The translations under genes and the position numbers were made by a program. Shown one piece after another: positions 8,288 to 17,362 of a stretch of DNA of 64,000 nt (its first letter is position 1; each line of letters begins with the position of its first letter). Location of the stretch: the NCBI GenBank assembly GCA_963701325.1, contig OY969604.1, positions 2,852,001-2,916,000 on the forward strand. The letters run 5' to 3'. This DNA is from Bog-756 sp963701325 (GTDB lineage: Bacteria; Actinomycetota; Acidimicrobiia; Acidimicrobiales; RAAP-2). The notes beneath the pieces were generated by a model. The model was not told the origin of the DNA. It saw only the letters and a program-made list of their open reading frames with translations, and did not search any database.

Positions 8288-9717
8288 CCACCGACCTCGC
8301 ACGATGGCAGTTCGCCACCACCAGCATCTACCACTTCCTCTTCGTGCCGGTGACCATCGGCCTGGCCTTCCTGGTGGCACTGCTCCAGACGACCTGGTAC
8401 CGAAACGACGATCCGACCTTCAGACGGCTGACCAAGTTCTTCGGCACCCTCCTGCTGATCAACGTGGCGGTCGGGGTGGTCACCGGTCTGGTGCAGGAGT
8501 TCGAGTTCGGCATGAACTGGTCGAACTACTCGCGCTTCGTCGGCAACATCTTCGGAGGGCCCCTGGCCATGGAGGGATTGGTGGCCTTCTTCCTCGAATC
8601 CACGTTCCTCGGCATCTGGATCTTCGGGTGGGACAAGCTCTCGAAGAAGGTGCACCTGGCGTGCATCTGGCTGGTGGCCGCAGCCAGCATGCTGTCTGCC
8701 CTCTTCATCATGGCGGCCAACTCGTGGATGCAGCACCCGGTCGGCTATGTGATGAACAGCCAACACCAGCCACAGCTCACCGACATCTGGGCCCTGTTCA
8801 CCAACCCGGTCTTCGTCTGGGCCTTCCCGCACGTGATCCTGGCGTCGTTGGTGACCGGCGCCCTCGTCATGCTGGCCGTCTCCGCCTGGCACCTGAGGAG
8901 GAAGAGTGCCGTCGACGCCTTCCGCCGAACGGCCGTCATCTCCCTGGCTGTCCTCGCACCGGCCGTGTTCGTGAACATGTTCATCGGCAGCGAGCTCGGG
9001 GTGGTCGAGGGCAAGTACCAGCCGATGAAGATCGCCGCTGCCGAGGCACTGTGGAACACCTGCGACTCCCACTGCTCGTTCTCCCTGTTCCAGATCGGCG
9101 GTGGCAACAACGATGAGACCCCCACCCAGATCTGGGAGGTTCCCGACCTGCTGTCGATCCTCGCCACCAACCATGTGGACGGTGAGGTCCAGGGTCTCAA
9201 CAACCTGCAGGCCCAGTACGTGAAGGAATACGGACCGGGCAACTACATCCCCGACGTCTTCATCCAGTACTGGGGGATGCGGGCGATGGCCTACCTTGCC
9301 GCAGTCATCGCCCTGTTTGCCCTGTGGGGACTCTGGCTCATCCGCAGGAAGACGCTCGAGAAGGCCAAGTGGTTCCTCTTCATCGCCCCGTGGTTCGTCA
9401 TCGCGCCGTTCCTCATGAACACGGCCGGGTGGCTGCTCACCGAGAGCGGCCGACAACCCTGGATCGTGCAAGGCCTCATGAAGACCTCCCAGGCCGCCTC
9501 GCCCTCGGTCACCGCGACCGACATCTGGATCAGCCTCACCGTCTTCGTGCTCCTCTACGCGGCCCTCGGGGTGGCTGACTGCTATCTCATGGTCCACTAC
9601 GGGCGCCAGGGGATCGAGCCGGGCCAGGACGATGGCGACGGCAGTGACTCCGATCGGGCGGGGGGCGGCTCGGCGGACCAGTCCGAAGACGACCGGGTTC
9701 CGGCCCTCATCTACTAG
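8284..9717 (+). CDS. cydA: Cytochrome bd ubiquinol/menaquinol oxidase subunit I
   Basis: Catalytic subunit of the proton-nonpumping, high-affinity bd oxidase, which reduces O2 with quinol electrons at the inner membrane. 477 residues. The N-terminus LARWQFATTSIYHFLFVP carries the conserved His near residue 18 for the b595 site; MEGLVAFFLESTFLGIW is the CydA signature helix; KYQPMKIAAAEALWNT marks the start of a short Q-loop. The ATG at 8284 overlaps the cydC stop. A TAG at 9715-9717 precedes cydB by 9 nt. Confidence 0.95.
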   Translation: MTTDLARWQFATTSIYHFLFVPVTIGLAFLVALLQTTWYRNDDPTFRRLTKFFGTLLLINVAVGVVTGLVQEFEFGMNWSNYSRFVGNIFGGPLAMEGLVAFFLESTFLGIWIFGWDKLSKKVHLACIWLVAAASMLSALFIMAANSWMQHPVGYVMNSQHQPQLTDIWALFTNPVFVWAFPHVILASLVTGALVMLAVSAWHLRRKSAVDAFRRTAVISLAVLAPAVFVNMFIGSELGVVEGKYQPMKIAAAEALWNTCDSHCSFSLFQIGGGNNDETPTQIWEVPDLLSILATNHVDGEVQGLNNLQAQYVKEYGPGNYIPDVFIQYWGMRAMAYLAAVIALFALWGLWLIRRKTLEKAKWFLFIAPWFVIAPFLMNTAGWLLTESGRQPWIVQGLMKTSQAASPSVTATDIWISLTVFVLLYAALGVADCYLMVHYGRQGIEPGQDDGDGSDSDRAGGGSADQSEDDRVPALIY

Positions 9718-9726
9718 GAGACGACC

Positions 9727-10809
9727 ATGGTGCATCTCAACAACATCTGGTTCATCATCGTGGCCATCTTCTGGGTGGGGTTCTTCGTGCTCGAGGGGTT
9801 CGACTTCGGGGTGGGGATGCTGCACTCCTTCGTCGGGAGGACCGACGTCGAGCAGCGCATCGCTGTCAACACGATCGGGCCCGTCTGGGACGCCAACGAG
9901 GTCTGGCTGGTCGTGGCAGGTGCGGCAATCTTCGCCGCCTTCCCCTCGTGGTACGCGACCATGTTCTCGACCTTCTATCTTGCGGTGGTGCTGGTCCTCC
10001 TCGCCCTCATCGGGCGCGGAGTCTCCTTCGAGTTCCGCCGCAAGATCGACGATCCGCGGTGGCAGGCGGCATGGCGGTGGTCGATGACCGTCGGCAGTTT
10101 GCTCATCCCGCTGCTGCTCGGCACCGTCCTCGGCGACCTCCTCCACGGGTTGCCCATCGACTCCGCTCACAACTACACCGGCAGTTTCTGGGGGCTCCTC
10201 GTGCCCTTCGGGCTCTATACGGGACTCACCCTCACCGTGCTGTCCCTGTTCCTCGGGGCGGCCTACCTCACGCTCAAGACGGAGGGCGCCCTGCACGATC
10301 GGGTCGCCCGGCTCTCCGGCCGGCTCGGCTGGCTGGCTGCGGTCGTCACCTTCGGCTGGCTGACCTGGATCCACGTCGGCCTCGGCGTGGGCTTCGTCCC
10401 CCACCCCGTCGAAGCCGTCGCCCTGGTGGCCGTCATCGGTGCCGCCTGGCTGGCCGAATCCCACTCGGAGGGCTGGGCGTTCGCGGCAGCGGCTGTCGCC
10501 ATCGGCACAGTGGTGGCCTCGATCTTCTTCGAGTTGTTCCCCCGGGTGATGGTGTCCTCGACCAACTCCGCCTACAACCTGACCGTCGCCAACTCCGCCA
10601 GCCCCTCTTACACGCTCAAGGTCATGACGGTCGTGGCCGTTGTCTGCTTCCCGGTCATACTTCTCTACCAGGGATGGAGCCTCTACATCTTCCGGAAACG
10701 AATCAGCGGACCGGTGCCCACGGCGGACGCCGGAACTGTCGGGCCCGATGGCTCGACTCCCGGAACGGCGGGCGCGGGACTACCCGTGGTATCGACAGGC
10801 GGCGAGTAG
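9727..10809 (+). CDS. cydB: Cytochrome bd oxidase subunit II
   Basis: Second core subunit of the bd oxidase, 360 residues with about eight helices. The N-terminus MVHLNNIWFIIVAIFWVGFFVLEGFDFGVGM (the first part shown in two pieces: MVHLNNIWFIIVAIFW, then VLEGFDFGVGM) is diagnostic of CydB, as are PVWDANEVWLVVAGAAIF and the conserved Arg-containing FRRKIDDPRW. GGAG at 9717-9720 provides the ribosome site. It closes the cydDCAB operon; the gap to the FGE gene is 43 nt and holds that gene's own promoter. The last 40 residues are a flexible Gly/Pro/Thr-rich tail. Confidence 0.95.
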   Translation: MVHLNNIWFIIVAIFWVGFFVLEGFDFGVGMLHSFVGRTDVEQRIAVNTIGPVWDANEVWLVVAGAAIFAAFPSWYATMFSTFYLAVVLVLLALIGRGVSFEFRRKIDDPRWQAAWRWSMTVGSLLIPLLLGTVLGDLLHGLPIDSAHNYTGSFWGLLVPFGLYTGLTLTVLSLFLGAAYLTLKTEGALHDRVARLSGRLGWLAAVVTFGWLTWIHVGLGVGFVPHPVEAVALVAVIGAAWLAESHSEGWAFAAAAVAIGTVVASIFFELFPRVMVSSTNSAYNLTVANSASPSYTLKVMTVVAVVCFPVILLYQGWSLYIFRKRISGPVPTADAGTVGPDGSTPGTAGAGLPVVSTGGE

Positions 10810-10852
10810 CCGTCGCCTGGTCGACCCCCGGGTCCCCGGGTACCCTGACCGC

Positions 10853-11809
10853 ATGCCGGGTCCGTGTTGTTCCCCCAGCCATGGGAACGAATCGCGGCGC
10901 CCGGCGCGAAACGGCGATCTGCCGCCCGCCGATGGGTGTGAGCCCGTCACCATGGTCACAGTTCCCGGTGGTCCGTACCAGATCGGCGACGAGTCCGAGT
11001 GGTCCTACCCGGGCGACGGCGAGGGACCGGTCCACCAAGTGGTCCTCACCCCGTTCCGGATCGACCGCTTCGCCGTCAGCAACAGCCGGTTCGCCGAGTT
11101 CGTCGACGCCACCGGCTGGCAGACCGACGCAGAGGAGTACGGGTGGTCCTTCGTCTTCGGGGGACTGCTTCCCGACGAGTTCCCTCCCACCCGGGGCGTC
11201 GAGGCCGCGCCCTGGTGGCGCCAGGTGATGGGGGCCGACTGGTGTCATCCGGAAGGGCCTCATTCCTCCGTCTCCGACCGTGCGGAACATCCTGTCGTCC
11301 ACGTTTCGTGGAACGATGCGCAGGCCTACTGCAGATGGACCGGGACCCACCTGCCCACCGAGGCCGAGTGGGAGGCGGCCGCCCGGGGCGGACTGGCCGG
11401 CCGGCCGTTTCCCTGGGGTGACCAACTCGAACCGCAGGGAGTCCATCAGATGAACGTCTTCCAGGGTGTCTTTCCCGGGGGGAACACCGAGGCGGACGGG
11501 TATCTCGGCACCGCGCCGGTCGATGCCTTCGACCCCAACGGGTTCGGCCTCTACAACGTCTGCGGCAATGTCTGGGAATGGTGCGCGGACTGGCTCGACG
11601 CCACTTACTACCGGGCATCCCCGGTCGTCGCACCGACGGGACCGCAAGCCGGCTCACTGCGCGTCCAGCGCGGCGGGTCCTATCTGTGCCATTCCTCGTA
11701 CTGCCGCCGCTACCGGGTCTCTGCCCGGTTCGGCAGTGAGCCCGACAGCTCCAGCGGGAATGTGGGGTTTCGGGTGGCCTCTGGGCCCGCCGACGTGACC
11801 ATCCTCTGA
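10853..11809 (+). CDS. Formylglycine-generating enzyme (sulfatase-modifying factor)
   Basis: Oxidises the Cys of a CxPxR motif in sulfatases to formylglycine in the cytoplasm, the residue needed for sulfatase activity. 318 residues in one FGE-sulfatase domain. MPGPCCSPS at the N-terminus, the motifs FAVSNSRFAEFVDATGW, THLPTEAEWEAAARGG, NVCGNVWEWCADW and GNVGFRVA, and the active-site pair in SYLCHSSYCRRYR (two Cys five apart, copper-binding) are all present. A TACCCT box ends 7 nt before ATG 10853, so it is probably leaderless and independent of cydB. No intact sulfatase is in the window, only the relic at 4.4 kb. Confidence 0.9.
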   Translation: MPGPCCSPSHGNESRRPARNGDLPPADGCEPVTMVTVPGGPYQIGDESEWSYPGDGEGPVHQVVLTPFRIDRFAVSNSRFAEFVDATGWQTDAEEYGWSFVFGGLLPDEFPPTRGVEAAPWWRQVMGADWCHPEGPHSSVSDRAEHPVVHVSWNDAQAYCRWTGTHLPTEAEWEAAARGGLAGRPFPWGDQLEPQGVHQMNVFQGVFPGGNTEADGYLGTAPVDAFDPNGFGLYNVCGNVWEWCADWLDATYYRASPVVAPTGPQAGSLRVQRGGSYLCHSSYCRRYRVSARFGSEPDSSSGNVGFRVASGPADVTIL

Positions 11810-11831
11810 CATCGCCCTGAGAGGGTGATGT
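11809..11831. terminator. Hairpin between convergent FGE and DUF2156 genes
   Basis: ACATCGCCCT and AGGGTGATGT form a 10-bp stem with one G-U wobble around a GAG loop, directly at the FGE stop codon. There is no strong T-run on either side, as is common for actinobacterial terminators. It sits between two convergent genes and could serve both. Confidence 0.5.
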
Positions 11832-11882
11832 CTTCCACGGCGTGCAGCGGTACCGTCCTCGTGCCGCGTGGGGCCCTGCCCT

Positions 11883-14800
11883 TCAGCGAGCCGGATCCGA
11901 AGGGGCTGCCGTCGCCGCAGCAGGACTGATCGTCGCGCCCTCCGCAGTCGGTGCCGGCACCGTACCGCCTGCCGGTACGGCTCCCTCGACCCGCACCGCG
12001 CCCTCGTCCCATTGCCCGATCGAGGCGAGGAACTCGTCGGTCTCGCGCTGGGCGGCCAGCATGCGCTTCTCCGCCCCCGCCGCGAGCAGCCGTCCGAGCA
12101 CCGGGATCTCCCAGAGCGACTCGGCCCGGAGGATGGCCAGCACCACCGGCACCAGGTGCTCGGCGGTGTCGAACACGACGTACCGGGGGAGCCACTCGGG
12201 TTCGTATTTGGCGTTGAACCTCCACAGCGACTCGATCTGAGCGAAGTTGGAGAGCCGCTTGAGGAACCAGCGCTCGGCCCGCTGGACCGACCCGTCGCCC
12301 TTCTCGCCGGCGAGCGTCGAGCGGAGGGCTGCGAAGTTGAGGCTCAGACCCTCGAATCCCCTGGTCCGGAGATGCTCGATGGTGGAGCAGAGCGCGAAGT
12401 CCAGCAATCCGTTCGGGTGCTCCCCCGGGTCGCGGCGCATGAGGTCGAGTGAGTAGCCCCTGATCCCGGGGGCCGGCACGAACTGGCACAGCGCGGCGGC
12501 CGCGCCGTCGGGGGCACGGACCACCGCGAGCAGGAGGCCGACGTCCCGTGGATCGAAGACCCGCCCCAGCATCATCGAGAAGCCACGCTCGTGCTCCCCC
12601 TGGCGGCTGAGGCGCATGAGGGAGGTGAGCTCCTTGGTCAGTGCGGCATCGATCCGGGCCGGGTCGTAGAAGGCGATCGTGTAGCCGTACTTCTGGATGC
12701 GGTTGTGGGCCTGTCGGAGGCCCTTCATGTGCTTTCCCGCGAGGCTGAAGTCCTGCACCTCCACCACGGCCTCGTCGCCGAGATAGATGTTGTGCATCCC
12801 CGAGTCCCGGTAGATCGAGAGCCAGTCCTCGCCGGCACCCATCACCGAGGTGGTCCACCCGTGCGTGTCGGCGAAAGCCCTGAACGCGCCCCAGACCTGC
12901 TCCCGCTCGTTGCGCGGGCCGATCGGGTCGGGGGAGATGAGGCACACCCCTCCATAGACGGCGTAGGCCACCAGACTGTCCCGGTGGAAGAACCACCGCT
13001 TGTCCGACCGGAGGGCGAAGTAGTCGAGGGTCGAGGACCCGTGACGCCGCACGATGTCGCGTGCGCGGTATTCGGCCGCCCGGCCCGACCCGAGCCGTCT
13101 GTCGACCACCGGTCGGGTGAGCAGGTAGAGGGTGATCGCGACGATCGAGAGCCCGATGGTCAGCAATGCCGCCGAGATGAACGGGTCGGCGCGGCCGGGG
13201 AGGTCGACGGTCTGGATGCCCACGAATCGCTCCGAGACCGCCCAGAAGGCGGACCACCACGGAAGGGTCGAGTGGTGGTGTCGACCCACATGGATGAAGA
13301 TCTCGATCGAGACGGTGGCCAGCACGGCGATGCCGACCGCGCCCGCCGCGAGCGCCACGAGGGCCGACCGGAGCGACGAGGCGTCGGAAGCCGACTGGAA
13401 CTCGCTGCGGTTGAGCACGAGGAATGCGAGGACCCCGGCGGCCACCAGGGACTCCTCGAAGTCGGCCCCGGCGACGAGGTGGAGGAAGATCGTGCCACCG
13501 AGCAGGGTCACCGCCACCCGCCAGGCCCGCCGCTGGCCCCGGAGGATGCCCCGTCCGAGGGCGATGAGCGCGATCCCGGCCACGGCCACGAGGGCTCCCG
13601 CGGCGACGCTCGCCCGCAGCGGGAGGTACTGCCCGAGCCAGTGCAGACGACCGCGCAACGGTGGGGTGATGGCGTCGAGCAGGTCGATGGCCCCGGTCGC
13701 GAGGATGGCGGCTCCGCCCCATCGACGGACGCGGCGGGTCCGGCGGTGGGCCTGGCGCAGGTCGGCGGCGGGTGGCCAGGAGGAGCCCACCGGATACGAG
13801 GCGACCAGGGCCGGATGGAGTGGCGCGGCGTTGCGGCCGCGGGTGACCATCCGTTCGAGCGGGCTGGTCGAGGCGAGCTCGTTGTGGGCGAGCAACATCC
13901 GCACGTGGAGCTCGGCCCCGGCCTCGAGCTCGACCCAGCTCACGCGTTGGTCGTGGAGGAAGACCGGTGGGAGGCCGAAGCGCCCGCGGTGCTCCTCGAC
14001 CACCTCTGCGGTCGCGCCCACGTTGGCGAAGAAGCCGGCGCCCAGATTGGTGAGCTCCGATTGGAAGGTGGCCGCGGAGATCAGGCCCGCATAGCCGCGG
14101 CTCACCAGCCTGCGCGCCTGGTCCCGGGCGATGTCGTTGGCCTCGGCCTCGGCGTGGACGTCGCCGAGGGCGCCACCACCGAGGATCGACCACATCCGGC
14201 GGCTGAGCAGCCCGACCACGAGGGCGAGGACCATCAACACGACCAGAGTGGCGAGGGTCGCCACCACGAGCTGGTCGTTGAGATCGGCTTGGTGGGCGTG
14301 CCGGATGGCCCGCGCAGGCAACCCCGAGCCGATGTGCCTGAGCACCCAGGGGGTGACCGCCGCCCGCAGGAGCAGTGCCACCCCGATGGGGACGAGGAGC
14401 CACCAGGCGTACCGCCCGAACCGGCGGTAGAGCGTGCGGGACACCATGAACCTGCTGAGGGTGGATGGATCGCTCAGGCGGTGCAGGCCCTCGAGCCATG
14501 GTGCGTCATCCGGGGCGGACGTGCAGAGATGACGCCACTGGCGGCCGGCCGCGGTCGAGTCCGCACCACCGGGCTTGGCGTCGGCGGTCGGCCGGATCTC
14601 CGAGGCGCACTCGGGCAACGGCGGTGCGGGGGCCAGGCTGCTCGAATCGGGTTCGACCCGGACCACCCGGGTGCCGGTCGCGGTATGGAGATGGAGGTCG
14701 ACCGGGCCGAGCTGTTCGACACCCATCGCCGCCACCGCCGCGACGGTCTCGGGGTCGGTGTCGTACCCCGGTTCGTGGGTGCCGGTCTGGCGGATCACCC

Positions 14801-15155
14801 GGCGATCGTCCACGGCGAGGAACCGCCCGAGCGATCGGGACAGGGACGGATGGGCGTCCATCGCCCGCCGGGCCTCGGCCACCGGTGAGCCGACCCCGGT
14901 CAGGTCGAACAGGTTGCCGGCCACGATCAGGATGCCGGGCCCGTCCCACGCGTCGAGGGCGCGCGCCAACTCGGCGGTGACCGCCAGCGTCGAGGGCGAG
15001 GCCTCCGGGGTCAGCAGCAGGTCGCTCACCACCATGACCCTGCGGCCGAGCGGCACGTCGATCCGTGTGCCCCCCGGCTCGACCATGACGGTGGCCTGCC
15101 CGCGGTGCGACTCGGGCTCGAGGCCCACCTCGTCCGACGGTTGGGTGGTGGTCAC
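11883..15155 (-). CDS. Phosphoesterase-like / DUF2156 lysyl-phosphatidylglycerol synthase-type membrane fusion protein
   Basis: 1090 residues. Residues ~35-220 resemble a calcineurin-like phosphoesterase fold (VMVVSDLLLTPEAS, GILIVAGNLFDLTG, TGTHEPGYD, HLHTATGT), but several metal ligands look degenerate. Next come several transmembrane helices, and the last ~330 residues are a DUF2156/MprF-like acyltransferase domain (SSTLDYFALRSDKRWFF, SLVAYAVYGGVCLISPDP, YLGDEAVV, GLSLNFAALRS, RFNAKYEPEWLPRYVVF). MprF-type domains transfer an aminoacyl group from tRNA to phosphatidylglycerol; here this is inferred, and the substrate is unknown. GTG 15155 follows GGTGGGG. It stands alone, converging on FGE and divergent from acs. 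Confidence 0.8.
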   Translation of the reverse strand: MTTTQPSDEVGLEPESHRGQATVMVEPGGTRIDVPLGRRVMVVSDLLLTPEASPSTLAVTAELARALDAWDGPGILIVAGNLFDLTGVGSPVAEARRAMDAHPSLSRSLGRFLAVDDRRVIRQTGTHEPGYDTDPETVAAVAAMGVEQLGPVDLHLHTATGTRVVRVEPDSSSLAPAPPLPECASEIRPTADAKPGGADSTAAGRQWRHLCTSAPDDAPWLEGLHRLSDPSTLSRFMVSRTLYRRFGRYAWWLLVPIGVALLLRAAVTPWVLRHIGSGLPARAIRHAHQADLNDQLVVATLATLVVLMVLALVVGLLSRRMWSILGGGALGDVHAEAEANDIARDQARRLVSRGYAGLISAATFQSELTNLGAGFFANVGATAEVVEEHRGRFGLPPVFLHDQRVSWVELEAGAELHVRMLLAHNELASTSPLERMVTRGRNAAPLHPALVASYPVGSSWPPAADLRQAHRRTRRVRRWGGAAILATGAIDLLDAITPPLRGRLHWLGQYLPLRASVAAGALVAVAGIALIALGRGILRGQRRAWRVAVTLLGGTIFLHLVAGADFEESLVAAGVLAFLVLNRSEFQSASDASSLRSALVALAAGAVGIAVLATVSIEIFIHVGRHHHSTLPWWSAFWAVSERFVGIQTVDLPGRADPFISAALLTIGLSIVAITLYLLTRPVVDRRLGSGRAAEYRARDIVRRHGSSTLDYFALRSDKRWFFHRDSLVAYAVYGGVCLISPDPIGPRNEREQVWGAFRAFADTHGWTTSVMGAGEDWLSIYRDSGMHNIYLGDEAVVEVQDFSLAGKHMKGLRQAHNRIQKYGYTIAFYDPARIDAALTKELTSLMRLSRQGEHERGFSMMLGRVFDPRDVGLLLAVVRAPDGAAAALCQFVPAPGIRGYSLDLMRRDPGEHPNGLLDFALCSTIEHLRTRGFEGLSLNFAALRSTLAGEKGDGSVQRAERWFLKRLSNFAQIESLWRFNAKYEPEWLPRYVVFDTAEHLVPVVLAILRAESLWEIPVLGRLLAAGAEKRMLAAQRETDEFLASIGQWDEGAVRVEGAVPAGGTVPAPTAEGATISPAAATAAPSDPAR

Positions 15156-15317
15156 AGCCCCACCATCCTAAATCGCACCCGGCGTTAGGCTGAGGTACGC
15201 CTTGGGGTCGTGGATCTCGATGGCGTGGGAGGGTCCCAGTCAAGCCGAGCTGGACCGACCGGACCGGGTGAAACCGCAGGTGTCCGCAGTGATCGGCAGC
15301 GAAGGGATGGGGGATCG

Positions 15318-17357
15318 ATGGGCGAGGACCGGACAGGCGGGGGCGGGGCTGCGGGTACCGGGCCGGCCGAGCCCACGATCGAGGACTACCTCGTCGAGGA
15401 GCGGGTCTTCCCCCCGTCCGAGGAGTTCCGGGCCACCGCCGTGGTCGCCGACCCCGGACTCTACGAGGAGGCGGCCGCCCTCGGTCCGGAGTTCTGGGCG
15501 CGCCAGGCCGGCGCCCTCGACTGGTTCCGCCCCTGGGACAGCGTGCTCGAATGGGAGCTCCCCTTCGCCCGCTGGTTCGACGGGGGGACCCTCAACGTCT
15601 CCTACAACTGCCTCGACCGCCACGTGGCTGCCGGACGCGGCGACAAGGTGGCGTTCCACTGGGAGGGTGAGCCGGGTGACACCCGGACGGTCACCTACAG
15701 CCAGCTCCTGCTCGAGGTGTCCCGGTTCGCCAACGCGCTGCGCGGCCTCGGGGTGGCCCGTGGCGACCGGGTGGCGATCTACATGCCGATGATCCCCGAG
15801 CTCCCGGTCGCCATGTTGGCCTGCACGCGGATCGGGGCGGTCCACTCGGTCGTGTTCGGCGGGTTCTCCGCGGAGGCGCTGCGCGACCGGATCATGGATG
15901 CGCAGGCTCGGGTGGTGGTCACCGCCGACGGCGGCTGGCGACGCGGCCAGCCGGTGCCCCTCAAGCCGAACGTGGACCGCGCGGTGTCCGACTCGGACTG
16001 CGTCGACCACGTGGTGGTCGCCCGCCGCATCGGGACGGAGGCCGACCCGGGTGGTGCGCAGATGGTCGCCGGGCGTGACCACTGGTGGCACGAGCTCATG
16101 AGCGGTGACGACGGTGCCGGCGGTGGCGCGCCGTCGGACGCCTGCCCGCCCGAGCACATGGAGGCGGAGGACCTGCTCTTCCTCCTCTACACCTCGGGCA
16201 CCACCGCAGCGCCGAAGGGCATCATGCACACGACCGGGGGCTACCTGACCCAGGTGGCCTACACCCATCGGGTCGTGTTCGACCTCCATCCCGATCGCGA
16301 CGTCTACTGGTGCGCGGCCGATATCGGATGGGTGACCGGTCACAGCTACATCGTCTACGGTCCGCTCGCCAACGGGGCCACCTCGGTCATGTACGAGGGC
16401 ACGCCAGACTTCCCGGCGCGTGACCGGTGGTGGTCGATCATCGAACGGTACGGGGTGACCATCCTCTACACGGCACCCACGGCCATCCGGACCTTCATGA
16501 AGTGGGGGGCGGGCGAGCCGAGTCGCCACGACCTGACCAGCCTCAGGCTCCTCGGCTCGGTGGGCGAGCCGATCAACCCGGAGGCGTGGATCTGGTACTC
16601 GACCCACATCGGGGGCGATCGGTGCCCGGTGGTCGACACCTGGTGGCAGACCGAGACGGGAGGCATCATGATCGCCCCCCTGCCCGGCATCACCCCGACC
16701 AAGCCGGGGTCGGCGACCTTCCCCCTGCCCGGCATCTCCGTCGAGCTCGTGGACGAGCAGGGGGAACGGATCGAACGGGGCGGTGGCTACCTGGTGCTGA
16801 CCGAACCGTGGCCGTCGATGCTGCGCGGCATCTACGGCGACCCCGAGCGCTACCGGTCCACCTACTGGAGCAGGTTCGACGGCAGGTACTTCGCCGGGGA
16901 CGGCGCCAAGCTCGACGACGACGGCTACCTCTGGCTGCTCGGCCGGGTCGACGACGTGATGAACGTCTCGGGCCACCGCATCTCGACCACCGAGGTCGAG
17001 TCGGCCCTGGTCGACCACCCCCTGGTGGCCGAGTCGGCCGTGGTCGGTGCGCTCGACCCGACGACCGGACAGGCGATCGTGGCGTTCGTCACGGTGGTGG
17101 CCGACGCGGGCGAGCCGAACGACGACCTCGGAGAGGAGCTGCGCGCCCACGTGGCGGCCAAGATCGGCCCCATCGCCCGTCCGAAGACGGTCGTGTTCAC
17201 CGACGAGCTGCCGAAGACCCGGAGTGGCAAGATCATGCGCCGCCTGCTGCGCGACGTGGCCGAGGGCCGGGTCCTGGGCGACACCACCACCCTGGCCGAC
17301 CCGGCGGTGGTCGACGAGATCCGTCGATTGGCAGCGGCGTCCCCCGGCGAGGAGTGA
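15318..17357 (+). CDS. acs: Acetyl-CoA synthetase (AMP-forming)
   Basis: Activates acetate with ATP and CoA to acetyl-CoA, feeding carbon and scavenged acetate into central metabolism. 679 residues, full length. Motifs include the phosphate loop LYTSGTTAAPKGIMHTTGG (about residue 290), DTWWQTETGG, the hinge region with GRVDDVMNVSGHRISTTEVE (about 542-560), and PKTRSGKIMRRLLR near 631-645, whose Lys is the acetylation-controlled catalytic residue of this family. ATG 318 of the 15 kb block follows GGGGGA; an in-frame GTG at 15210 would add 36 residues without conserved features. The HAD gene begins 5 nt after its stop. Confidence 0.93.
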   Translation: MGEDRTGGGGAAGTGPAEPTIEDYLVEERVFPPSEEFRATAVVADPGLYEEAAALGPEFWARQAGALDWFRPWDSVLEWELPFARWFDGGTLNVSYNCLDRHVAAGRGDKVAFHWEGEPGDTRTVTYSQLLLEVSRFANALRGLGVARGDRVAIYMPMIPELPVAMLACTRIGAVHSVVFGGFSAEALRDRIMDAQARVVVTADGGWRRGQPVPLKPNVDRAVSDSDCVDHVVVARRIGTEADPGGAQMVAGRDHWWHELMSGDDGAGGGAPSDACPPEHMEAEDLLFLLYTSGTTAAPKGIMHTTGGYLTQVAYTHRVVFDLHPDRDVYWCAADIGWVTGHSYIVYGPLANGATSVMYEGTPDFPARDRWWSIIERYGVTILYTAPTAIRTFMKWGAGEPSRHDLTSLRLLGSVGEPINPEAWIWYSTHIGGDRCPVVDTWWQTETGGIMIAPLPGITPTKPGSATFPLPGISVELVDEQGERIERGGGYLVLTEPWPSMLRGIYGDPERYRSTYWSRFDGRYFAGDGAKLDDDGYLWLLGRVDDVMNVSGHRISTTEVESALVDHPLVAESAVVGALDPTTGQAIVAFVTVVADAGEPNDDLGEELRAHVAAKIGPIARPKTVVFTDELPKTRSGKIMRRLLRDVAEGRVLGDTTTLADPAVVDEIRRLAAASPGEE

Positions 17358-17362
17358 GTCCC

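Noticed and set aside
8149..10464. Long open frame of ~770 codons on the strand opposite cydA/cydB
   Set aside because: It mirrors cydAB codons, is rich in Glu/His/Gln from GC-skewed third positions, has no recognisable domain, and cydA/cydB are certain.
15156..15317. N-terminal extension of acetyl-CoA synthetase from GTG 15210
   Set aside because: The added residues (Gly/Ser/Arg-rich) have no family match and the ATG at 15318 has a ribosome-like GGGGGA.
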